64,000 nucleotides of DNA from Mycobacterium deserti (lineage in GTDB: Bacteria; Actinomycetota; Actinomycetes; Mycobacteriales; Mycobacteriaceae), in contig NZ_JAODWD010000004.1 in the NCBI RefSeq assembly GCF_025345615.1, forward strand, positions 248,001-312,000, in the 5' to 3' direction. The translations under genes and the position numbers were made by a program. Shown one piece after another: positions 57,495 to 64,000 of the stretch; positions within the stretch are counted from its first letter, which is position 1, and the number at the start of each line of letters is the position of its first letter. The notes below the pieces were generated by a model that saw only the letters and a program-made list of their open reading frames with translations, searched no databases and was not told where the DNA came from.

Positions 57495-58672
57495 CGGGCA
57501 CCGCCCTTAGCGTCGTAGTCGGACAGCACGTCGGCGGCGATCCGGAACGCAGAGTTCGCGTCCGGGACGCCGCAGTAGATCGCGGTCTGCATGATCAGCT
57601 CCTTGATCTCGTCGTTGGTCAGGCCGTTGCGGCGTGCGGCGCGCAGGTGCATCGCGAACTCCTCGTGGTGGCCGCGCGCGATAAGGGCCGTCAACGTGAT
57701 CATCGAGCGGCTGCGGCGGTCAAGACCGGGTCTCGTCCAGATGCCGCCCCAGGCGTACTCGGTGATCATGCGCTGGAAGTCGGAGGTCAGGTCGGTGGTG
57801 GCGGCCACGGCCCGGTCGACGTGCGCGTCGCCGAGCACCTCGCGGCGTACGTCCATGCCGGCCCGGTAGATGTCATCGACGGTGTCGGGGGAGCTTGACC
57901 GCGACAGCCCGACGTTCTCCGCGACCAGTGCGGCGACCCGGTCGGGCGCCTCCGCCGGCGCGAGGTGGCCCACGCCGTCGAGTACGACGAGCTCGCCGTC
58001 CGTGACTTCGGAGGCGATGCGCTGCAACGACTCCGGCGGGGTCGGTACGTCGTCGCGGCCTGCGACCGCAAGGACGGGTGTGACGATCTCGGGTAGCCGT
58101 TGCACGACGTCGAAGTCGGCCAGCGCCTCGCAGGTTTTCGCGTAGCACTCCGGATCCGTGTGACTCAGACCGTCGAGGAGCGCTGCCGCGACGCCCGGGC
58201 GCCGCTCGACGAAGCCGGGGGCGAACCAGCGCTCGGGCGCGGCCGCGACCATCGGCGCGATGCCCCCGGCGCGCACGGCGGCGGAGCGTTCGTGCCACCC
58301 GTCCGGCGTGCCGATCACCGCACCGGTGCACAACAGCGTCGCGCTACTCACCCGGTGGGGGGCGTCGAGGGCGAGCTGTAGACCGACGGCGCCGCCCACG
58401 GAATCGCCCGCGTAGTGGAAGGTCTCGGCACCAAGTCGGTCTGCGAGCGCGAGTACCGCGGCGGCGAGGTCGGCGATGGTGAACGCGTCGGCCGGTCCGC
58501 TCCGGCCGTGGCCGGGGAGGTCCCAGCCGATGAGCCGGGCCCGCGCGGTGAGCCTGTCGGCGACCCCACCCCACAGCGTGGCCGCCGAGGTCCCCAGGGA
58601 CGGTCCGAGCAGGATCAGCGGTGCGTCGCTGGGTCCGCCGAAGTCGACCGCGGCGAGAACGGGAATGGTCAC
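57491..58672 (-). CDS. pcaL: 3-oxoadipate enol-lactonase / 4-carboxymuconolactone decarboxylase fusion
   Basis: A 393-residue PcaD-PcaC fusion, as known in Streptomyces and Rhodococcus. Residues 1-255 are an alpha/beta hydrolase: nucleophile Ser in YAGDSVGGAVGL, Asp in VAGRDDVPTP and His in GVGHLAPAEAP. Residues 265-393 are the CMD domain with RREVLGDAHVDRAVA, WTRPGLDRRSRSMIT and the catalytic HHEEFAMHLRAARRNG. It converts 4-carboxymuconolactone to 3-oxoadipate in two steps. Overlaps pcaB and pcaI by four bases each. Confidence 0.94.
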   Translation of the reverse strand: MTIPVLAAVDFGGPSDAPLILLGPSLGTSAATLWGGVADRLTARARLIGWDLPGHGRSGPADAFTIADLAAAVLALADRLGAETFHYAGDSVGGAVGLQLALDAPHRVSSATLLCTGAVIGTPDGWHERSAAVRAGGIAPMVAAAPERWFAPGFVERRPGVAAALLDGLSHTDPECYAKTCEALADFDVVQRLPEIVTPVLAVAGRDDVPTPPESLQRIASEVTDGELVVLDGVGHLAPAEAPDRVAALVAENVGLSRSSSPDTVDDIYRAGMDVRREVLGDAHVDRAVAATTDLTSDFQRMITEYAWGGIWTRPGLDRRSRSMITLTALIARGHHEEFAMHLRAARRNGLTNDEIKELIMQTAIYCGVPDANSAFRIAADVLSDYDAKGGAR

Positions 58673-59868
58673 CGGGCCTCCTCGATGAAGCGGCGGGCCC
58701 GGCTCAGCACCGCGTCGACGAAGCGATCAGCCGCGCCCGTGTAGTCGGGAAGCGCTGTCCTGCCGGTCAATTCGCTCATCGATCGTTGTTCGGAGAGCAG
58801 GCCGTCGGCGGCGGCGAGGTTGGCGGCGGCGCGGGAATCGTCGATCCGTAACCCGGAGACGAGTTCGGACGTGTGCGCGGCGGCGACGACGGTGTGTCGC
58901 GCCAGCGTCCGCAGCGTGGCCCACTCCGCGTGCCAGGCGCCGTCGGAGCGTTCGTCGACGCTCGCGGCCGACGCGGCGTGCAGCGTGGCGCCGAGCGGGC
59001 CAGCGGTGATCGCGGCCCGCCGGATCAACACCGAGCGCACCGGATTGTTCTTGTGCGGCATGGTGGACGACCCGCCGCCGCTCCCCTCGGACAGTTCACC
59101 GACTTCTGGGCGGCTGCCCGTCGCGACGTCGGTCGAGATGTGCCCCCACGCGTCGCAACAGGTCACCAGCGCGTCCCCGATCCGGGTGATCGTGGACCGC
59201 GTGGTGTGCCAGGGCAGCGCGGGTGCCAGTCGGACTCGCTCGGCCAGCGCATCGCTCAGAGCAATGGCGTCGTCGACCGATCCCGCGAGTTCCGTAGACG
59301 CCGCGAGGGTCCCCACCGCGCCCCCTACCTGAACAGGCAGCGATGTCCTCAGGCCGGCCAGTGGCTCCGCCGCGTCGAGCACGCCGTCGAGCCAGCGGGC
59401 GATCTTGGCGCCGAGCGTGCTTGGCAGCGCCGCCTGGGTGAGCGTTCGCGCCAGTGCCGGTGTGCTGCGGTGCCTTTCGGCAAGGTCGGCGAGCGCCCGG
59501 ACCTGGGCGGCGCACTCGACGCCGATCCTGATGAGCACGTCACGCACGCAGATGATCACCGCCGTGTCGAGCACGTCCTGGCTCGTCAGACCGCGGTGCA
59601 GCCACCGCGCGGTCGACGGCTCCGATCGGCCCCGGAGGATCGCGACCAGTGCGCTGACCGGGTTACCGTCGACGTCGGCGTGGCGGGCGACGGCCTCCGC
59701 GTCGCCGTCCGAGACAGTCAGGTCGGCCAGGGCGTCCCGCGGGGCGATGCCCGCGTCCACGAGAATGCCGAGCCACGCCTGCTCCACGGCCACCATCGCA
59801 GCGAGGAAGGCGGCATCGCTCATCAGGTCGCCCGCGAGGTGGTCCCCCGGCCAGTACAGATCCGTCAC
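58669..59868 (-). CDS. pcaB: 3-carboxy-cis,cis-muconate cycloisomerase
   Basis: A 399-residue fumarase/aspartase superfamily enzyme. The superfamily signature is GGSSTMPHKNNPVRS at about 264-278, with GLTSQDVLDTA carrying the earlier conserved Ser/Gln region. It turns 3-carboxy-cis,cis-muconate into 4-carboxymuconolactone. The length is somewhat below the 450 of the Pseudomonas enzyme but usual for actinobacteria. ATGA overlaps link it to pcaG and pcaL. Confidence 0.93.
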   Translation of the reverse strand: MTDLYWPGDHLAGDLMSDAAFLAAMVAVEQAWLGILVDAGIAPRDALADLTVSDGDAEAVARHADVDGNPVSALVAILRGRSEPSTARWLHRGLTSQDVLDTAVIICVRDVLIRIGVECAAQVRALADLAERHRSTPALARTLTQAALPSTLGAKIARWLDGVLDAAEPLAGLRTSLPVQVGGAVGTLAASTELAGSVDDAIALSDALAERVRLAPALPWHTTRSTITRIGDALVTCCDAWGHISTDVATGSRPEVGELSEGSGGGSSTMPHKNNPVRSVLIRRAAITAGPLGATLHAASAASVDERSDGAWHAEWATLRTLARHTVVAAAHTSELVSGLRIDDSRAAANLAAADGLLSEQRSMSELTGRTALPDYTGAADRFVDAVLSRARRFIEEAR

Positions 59869-60434
59869 CGCTGGTGCCCGGGGTAGCGCAGAAAGACTGT
59901 CTCCGGTTTGCCTGGCGCGTCCTGCAATTGGATGTCGAAGCGCAAGCCTCCTGCGTCGCGAGTGGCGATCAGCGTCTCTCGGCGGTCGGGCGGGAGCGAG
60001 GCCAGCAGCGGGTCCTCGCTGAGGTGTTCGCCGGGTACGTAGGCGCGGGTGAACAGCCGGTTGAGTAGTCCGCGGGCGAAGACGGTAACCAGGATGAACG
60101 CAGCGGCTCCGGGTCGGGACGGGCCGGGGATCACGGTGGAGAAGGAGTACCGTCCGTCGTCACCCGTGCTCGCCCGGCCCCACCCGGTGAAGGTAAAACC
60201 GTCCCGGCGCAGCGAGCCGCAGGCCTTGGGAACCCCACCGTCGGCGTCGGCCTGCCAGATCTCCAGCAGTGCGTCGGGGACGGGGCGGCCGTCACCGTCG
60301 GCGACGATCCCCCACAACTGGACGGCGTTGGGCGAACCGGACGGCACCAATTCGTGGCATCGGTCGAACGGCAGGGCGTAGCCGAAGAAGGGCCCGACGG
60401 TCTGCCCCGGGGTGGCGGTCAGAAGGGGGCTCAT
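59865..60434 (-). CDS. pcaG: Protocatechuate 3,4-dioxygenase, alpha subunit
   Basis: A 189-residue intradiol dioxygenase subunit. It starts PLLTATPGQTVGPFFGYALP, then has LWGIVADGDGRPVPDALLEIWQ and FILVTVFARGLLNRLFTR. The iron-ligand His pair of the beta subunit is absent, as expected for alpha. The ATG at 60434 overlaps the pcaH stop (TGATG). Confidence 0.94.
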   Translation of the reverse strand: MSPLLTATPGQTVGPFFGYALPFDRCHELVPSGSPNAVQLWGIVADGDGRPVPDALLEIWQADADGGVPKACGSLRRDGFTFTGWGRASTGDDGRYSFSTVIPGPSRPGAAAFILVTVFARGLLNRLFTRAYVPGEHLSEDPLLASLPPDRRETLIATRDAGGLRFDIQLQDAPGKPETVFLRYPGHQR

Positions 60435-61264
60435 CAGTGCTCGCTCTCGATCGGCGTCCGCGTTGTGCCGGCGAGCACGATGTCCCAGCGGTAGCCGGTG
60501 GCCCACTCGTGGGTCGTGACGTCATGGTCGTAGGTGGCCACCAGCCGGTCACGCGCCTTGCGGTCGGTGATGGCCTGATAGATCGGGTCCAGGGCGAACA
60601 GCGGATCGTTCGGGAAGTACATCTGGGTGATCATTCGCTGCGTGAATTCCGTTCCGAACAGCGAGAAGTGGATGTGCGCAGGCCGCCAGGCGTTGCGGTG
60701 GTTCTTCCACGGATAGGGTCCCGGCTTGATGGTGGTGAACCGGTAGGTGCCGTCGTCGTCGGTCAGACAGCGGCCGACGCCCGTGAAGTTGGGGTCGATC
60801 GCGGCGGGGTGCTGGTCGCGCTTGTGGATGTACCGGCCGCCCGCATTGGCCTGCCAGATCTCGACGAGTTGGCGACGGACGGGTCGGCCAGCGCCGTCGA
60901 CCACCCGACCGGTCACCACCATCCGCTCCCCGATGGGTTCGCCGCCGTGCTGGACCGTGAGGTCGGCTTCGAGCGGGTCGACGTCGCGTTCGGAGAAGCA
61001 CGGCGACCACAATTCGACACCTTCGGGGTCGGCGTGGTGCGGATCCTTGGTCGGGTGCCGGAGCAGGCTGCTGCGGTAGGGCGGGAAGCCCAGGCGCGGC
61101 TGCGTCTCCTCGACCCCCGAGCGCTCGTAGTCGGACGCGATCGTCGCCATCTCCGCGCTGATCGCCTGCTGGGTCGCTGTGGCACTGTCGGAACCGATGT
61201 CGATAGTTGCTTTCGTGTCGTACACGTCGGTGGACTCCTGCGGTCTCAGGGAAGAGAAGGTCAT
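60434..61264 (-). CDS. pcaH: Protocatechuate 3,4-dioxygenase, beta subunit
   Basis: A 276-residue catalytic subunit opening the protocatechuate ring between its hydroxyls. Iron ligands are recognisable: Tyr in GGRYIHKRDQ, Tyr in PGPYPWKNHRN, and the two His in RPAHIHFSLFG. An N-terminal extension of about 35 residues precedes the usual domain. It pairs with PcaG into an (alpha-beta) oligomer. The start lies 10 bases after the transporter stop, with AGGGAAGAGAAGG before the ATG. Confidence 0.95.
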   Translation of the reverse strand: MTFSSLRPQESTDVYDTKATIDIGSDSATATQQAISAEMATIASDYERSGVEETQPRLGFPPYRSSLLRHPTKDPHHADPEGVELWSPCFSERDVDPLEADLTVQHGGEPIGERMVVTGRVVDGAGRPVRRQLVEIWQANAGGRYIHKRDQHPAAIDPNFTGVGRCLTDDDGTYRFTTIKPGPYPWKNHRNAWRPAHIHFSLFGTEFTQRMITQMYFPNDPLFALDPIYQAITDRKARDRLVATYDHDVTTHEWATGYRWDIVLAGTTRTPIESEH

Positions 61265-61274
61265 CGGTTTGCGC

Positions 61275-62633
61275 TCAGTGACGGACGAGGGTCTCGGCAG
61301 ACCCCGGCGACTTCTCCCCCAATAGCGTGGTCGGGACGTCCTTGGTCTCGCGTGCGGTCAGCGCCGCTGCCGATGCGATGAGGCACACGACCGCGGTGAA
61401 GACGCTGATGACCACCCAGCCGCCTTCCTCCACACCGCCCAATGCGGTGACGATGGCCGGCGCGAAACCGGCGAGCAAGAAGCCCAACTGGGTCCCGATG
61501 GCCAGCCCCGAGAAACGGACTCGGGTGGAGAACATTTCGCCGTAGAACGACGGCCATACCGCATTGGCTGCGGCGTAGCCGAACGAGAAAGTGGCGATTG
61601 CCAGTGCGAACATCAACAGGTTGTTGCCACTGCTCATCGAGAGCAGATAGAACGGCATGAGCGCGGCCGACGACAGTGCACCGTAGATGTACACCGGCTT
61701 GCGGCCGACGCGGTCAGCGAGCTTGCCGAACAGCGGCTGGGTAAGCAGCGCAACGATGTTCGCGACGACGACCAGCCACAACGTCACGTCCGAGTCGAGG
61801 CCCATCTTCTTGCCGTAGGCGATGGCCAGGTTGGCGAATACCGTTGACACGGCGGCGATGAACGCGCAGAAGATCACGCGGATGACGTCACGCCAGTGGT
61901 TGCGCATCAGCGGCATCAACGGCATCCGCGCGATCGTGCCCGCCGCCTTGGCGTCCTCGAACTCCGGGGTCTCGTGCAGCCGGCGCCGGATGAAGTAGGC
62001 GACCACCACTACGACGGCACTGAGCCAGAACGGAACTCGCCAACCCCATGCGTACAGGTCCTCGTCGGGCAGCGCCACGATCGGTATGACCACGAGCGAG
62101 GCCAGGATCAGACCACCCTGGGTGCCGGTGAGCGTCCAGGAGGTGAAGAAGGCACGCTGGTCGTCCGGTGAGTGCTCCAACGTCAGCGAACTCGCGCCTG
62201 CCTGCTCACCCGCAGCGGAGAAGCCCTGCAGCAGGCGGCATGTCACCAGCAGGATGGGAGCGAGCACCCCGACCGACTCGTATGTCGGCAGGCATCCGAT
62301 GGCGAACGTCGAGACGCCCATGAGAAGCAGCGTGAACATCAGTACGTTGCGGCGGCCGATCCGATCACCGAAGTGTCCGATCACAAAGGCGCCGATCGGC
62401 CGGGCGATGTAGGCGACACCGAGCGTTGCGAACGACTGGGCCAGCGCAACGGTCTCGTCGCCCTCGGGAAAGAAGACCCTCGGAAAGACCAGTGCGGCAA
62501 CGAATCCGAATACGAAGAAGTCATAGTATTCGACGGCGCTACCCATGAAGCTGGCCAGCGCAGCCTTCTTCGGCGTCCGTTCGGGTGCGCCCGCGGGCAC
62601 ACCATCTGGCGGATTGCTGTTCGTGATACTCAT
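61275..62633 (-). CDS. MFS transporter, metabolite:H+ symporter (ShiA-like) family
   Basis: A 452-residue permease with twelve predicted helices. FMGSAVEYYDFFVFGFVAAL at the N-terminus, GHFGDRIGRRNVLMFTLLLM after helix 3 and RLLQGFSAAGEQAGAS in helix 4 place it in the MHS group with ShiA and related aromatic-acid carriers. In this operon the natural load is shikimate, quinate or protocatechuate. AGGAG lies 6-7 bases before the ATG at 62633; an ATG at 62648 is too close to its ribosome binding site. Confidence 0.88.
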   Translation of the reverse strand: MSITNSNPPDGVPAGAPERTPKKAALASFMGSAVEYYDFFVFGFVAALVFPRVFFPEGDETVALAQSFATLGVAYIARPIGAFVIGHFGDRIGRRNVLMFTLLLMGVSTFAIGCLPTYESVGVLAPILLVTCRLLQGFSAAGEQAGASSLTLEHSPDDQRAFFTSWTLTGTQGGLILASLVVIPIVALPDEDLYAWGWRVPFWLSAVVVVVAYFIRRRLHETPEFEDAKAAGTIARMPLMPLMRNHWRDVIRVIFCAFIAAVSTVFANLAIAYGKKMGLDSDVTLWLVVVANIVALLTQPLFGKLADRVGRKPVYIYGALSSAALMPFYLLSMSSGNNLLMFALAIATFSFGYAAANAVWPSFYGEMFSTRVRFSGLAIGTQLGFLLAGFAPAIVTALGGVEEGGWVVISVFTAVVCLIASAAALTARETKDVPTTLLGEKSPGSAETLVRH

Positions 62634-62678
62634 CGGCTTCTCCTGCATTCCTCGTTGAAGTGGGTTTTGCCTGCTGAT

Positions 62679-63536
62679 CTACTCGGCGAGACTTCGGAAG
62701 TGCCGTGACATGCGCTCGGCGTTCGGGGTGATCCCAGTGATGAGTTCGAAGGCGGTGCTCGCCTGGTGCACGGCCATGTAGCCGCCGTCGAGCGTTGCGC
62801 AACCGGCCGCCCGCGCAGCGGTGAGCAGCGCGGTGTTCAACGGCCGGTAGACGATGTCGGCTACCCACAGGCCGGGGTGCAGAAGCGCTGCGTCGAACGG
62901 GATGCCCGGGTGGTCGGCCATGCCGGTGGGTGTGCAATGCACGACACCGTCGCTGTGCGGCAACAGAATCGAGAGCTTGTCGAACGCCGACGCATCGACG
63001 TGCGTGCCGCGATGTCGCGCCGCAAGTTCACCGGCCAGGACGGTGGCACGGTCGACGTCGAGGTCGACGACGGTCAGATGCTCGGTGCCCAGGTCGAGCA
63101 GCGCGTGTCCGACCGCTGCTCCCGCGCCCCCCGCTCCGAGCAGCACCACGTTCGACGTCGCGGCGCGGGGCAGACCTTCCACGAATCCGATGCGGAATCC
63201 CGGTGCGTCGGTGTTGAAGCCGACCGTGCGGCCATGCTCGAAGACCACGGTGTTCACTGCGCCCAGCGCTGCCGCCTCGTCGTCGAGCGCGTCGAGGTGC
63301 GGAATCACCAGTCGCTTGCACGGGTGCGTGACATTGAGCGCGTCGAATCCGAGTGTGCGCGCCCACGTCAGGATGTCCCCGATCCGCTCAGGTGCGAGGC
63401 CGACGGTGTTGAGGTCGATGGTGCGATAGACGTAGTCGAGGTTGTTGGCACGGCCCTCGGCCATGTGCAGCGCAGGGGTCAGGGACGGACCGACTCCCTG
63501 GCCGACGAGACCGACCAGATATGCGCTGGGAGCCAC
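62679..63536 (-). CDS. qsuD: Quinate/shikimate dehydrogenase (AroE/QsuD type)
   Basis: A 285-residue dehydrogenase. The substrate-binding SLTPALHMAEGR replaces the SxS of biosynthetic AroE by SLT, as in catabolic quinate/shikimate dehydrogenases. The catalytic lysine is in LNVTHPCKRLV, the Asp in GFNTDAPGFRIGF, and the NAD(P) loop is LLGAGGAGAAVGHAL. Position as first enzyme after the regulator suggests it oxidises quinate or shikimate at the head of the pathway. GTG start; a TetR-type operator lies 22 bases upstream. Confidence 0.86.
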   Translation of the reverse strand: MAPSAYLVGLVGQGVGPSLTPALHMAEGRANNLDYVYRTIDLNTVGLAPERIGDILTWARTLGFDALNVTHPCKRLVIPHLDALDDEAAALGAVNTVVFEHGRTVGFNTDAPGFRIGFVEGLPRAATSNVVLLGAGGAGAAVGHALLDLGTEHLTVVDLDVDRATVLAGELAARHRGTHVDASAFDKLSILLPHSDGVVHCTPTGMADHPGIPFDAALLHPGLWVADIVYRPLNTALLTAARAAGCATLDGGYMAVHQASTAFELITGITPNAERMSRHFRSLAE

Positions 63537-63557
63537 CCTCCACCGTCCTTGCTTAAT

Positions 63558-63571
63558 GTACTAACTAGTAC
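63558..63571 (-). promoter_or_regulatory. Palindromic operator upstream of the qsu/pca operon
   Basis: GTACTAACTAGTAC, a perfect 6-2-6 inverted repeat between the TetR gene and the dehydrogenase start. Its form and place fit a TetR-family operator; the encoded TetR protein is the first candidate. Confidence 0.55.
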
Positions 63572-63638
63572 GTTCGTAGCTCAGTACAGCATTGTGGCCT
63601 ACGCCTCGTCAAGGAAATCAAGTGAGCTGAGTCGCAGA

Positions 63639-64000
63639 TCAGATGGAGGTCAGCCAACCGATGACGATGTCGCCGATCATGCGGCGCAGGTGGGCTCGTT
63701 GTGTGACCTCGGTGAAGTCCACGTCAAAGAGGAAACCAAAGGTGTACCGGTTGGCGACCTGGAAGACGCAGTAGGAACTGATCAAGAGGTGCACGTCGAG
63801 AGCCTCGACGCCGGTGCGGAAGACGCCCTGCTCGCGGCCTCGGGCCAGAAGTTCATCCAGCAGCGCCGTCGCAGGCTGCGCCAGGCTCCGAAGGGAGTCG
63901 AGACGGCTGATGTACTCACCCCGGTGGATGTTCTCGATCGCCACCAGGCGAATGAAGGCCTGGTGGTCGAGGTGGTGATCGAAGGTCAGTTCGGCCAACC
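63639..64000 (-). CDS. TetR-family regulator, C-terminal part (cut by window end)
   Basis: The last 119 or more residues of a TetR-family protein; its N-terminal DNA-binding domain lies beyond the window. The helices LVAIENIHRGEYISRLDSL, ALLDELLARGREQGVFRTG and LRRMIGDIVIGWL are the typical TetR ligand-binding domain. It lies 102 bases before the dehydrogenase gene on the same strand and probably governs the qsu/pca operon. Confidence 0.8.
   Translation of the reverse strand, partial: LAELTFDHHLDHQAFIRLVAIENIHRGEYISRLDSLRSLAQPATALLDELLARGREQGVFRTGVEALDVHLLISSYCVFQVANRYTFGFLFDVDFTEVTQRAHLRRMIGDIVIGWLTSI

Overview
The window reads as a chromosomal segment of a fast-growing, environmental Mycobacterium (Mycolicibacterium type). 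GC is high throughout, GTG starts are common, many starts sit 6-7 bases after a TANNNT box as in leaderless mycobacterial transcripts, and gene order from about 0.1 to 51 kb follows the M. tuberculosis Rv2203-Rv2236c block (erpA, cobTS, ilvE, gcvT, adenylate cyclase, pepB, ephD, dlaT, lipBA, glnA1, glnE, glnA2, two Hip1-type proteases, panB, CYTH/CHAD protein, rnpB, RNase H/phosphatase, Zn-ribbon, NIF3, cobC, ptkA, ptpA, SURF1, cobD). Species cannot be fixed from the sequence alone.

Layout. 0.1-4.3 kb: a membrane protein, ErpA, a DUF3043 protein and a translationally coupled cobU-cobT-cobS set for the lower cobalamin loop. 4.3-11.4 kb: ilvE, gcvT, class III adenylate cyclase, leucyl aminopeptidase, EphD, and a small unknown protein. 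11.6-16.9 kb: the lipoate block, with DlaT (E2, two lipoyl domains), a TIGR01777 epimerase, LipB, LipA and a DUF4191 protein. 17-29.3 kb: nitrogen block, with glnA1, glnE and glnA2, interrupted by five genes not at this place in M. tuberculosis (DoxX, secreted asparaginase, a large secreted beta-propeller protein, an F420-type LLM oxidoreductase and a thioesterase). 29.4-37.6 kb: two Hip1/CaeA-like exported hydrolases flanking a decayed GNAT gene, a WS/DGAT acyltransferase, panB with a six-copy 27-bp tandem repeat in its 5' coding end, an enoyl-CoA hydratase and a CYTH/CHAD protein. 37.7-38.1 kb: RNase P RNA on the minus strand. 38.1-44.2 kb: accessory genes including an SOS-box-controlled 13E12/HNH protein and a DNA-alkylation module (Ogt, 2OG-Fe(II) oxygenase, Ada-like metal-binding protein), then a methyltransferase, a flavin reductase and a divergent XRE-cupin regulator. 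44.3-51.3 kb: RNase H/phosphatase to cobD. 51.3-53.8 kb: a secreted clan-A glycoside hydrolase with a low-complexity tail, an AT-richer gap and a VOC protein.

At 53,767 lies the 3' end of a tRNA gene (T arm, 3' acceptor strand and CCA) without a credible 5' half. Immediately right of it begins a one-direction catabolic operon reaching the window end: TetR, quinate/shikimate dehydrogenase, MFS transporter, pcaH, pcaG, pcaB, pcaL, pcaI, pcaJ, aroQ and qsuB. Together these would import shikimate-type acids, convert them to protocatechuate and take them through the beta-ketoadipate route to 3-oxoadipyl-CoA; only the final thiolase (PcaF) is not seen. The tRNA remnant suggests this operon is the edge of a genomic island integrated into a tRNA gene, with the intact tRNA beyond the right end of the window.
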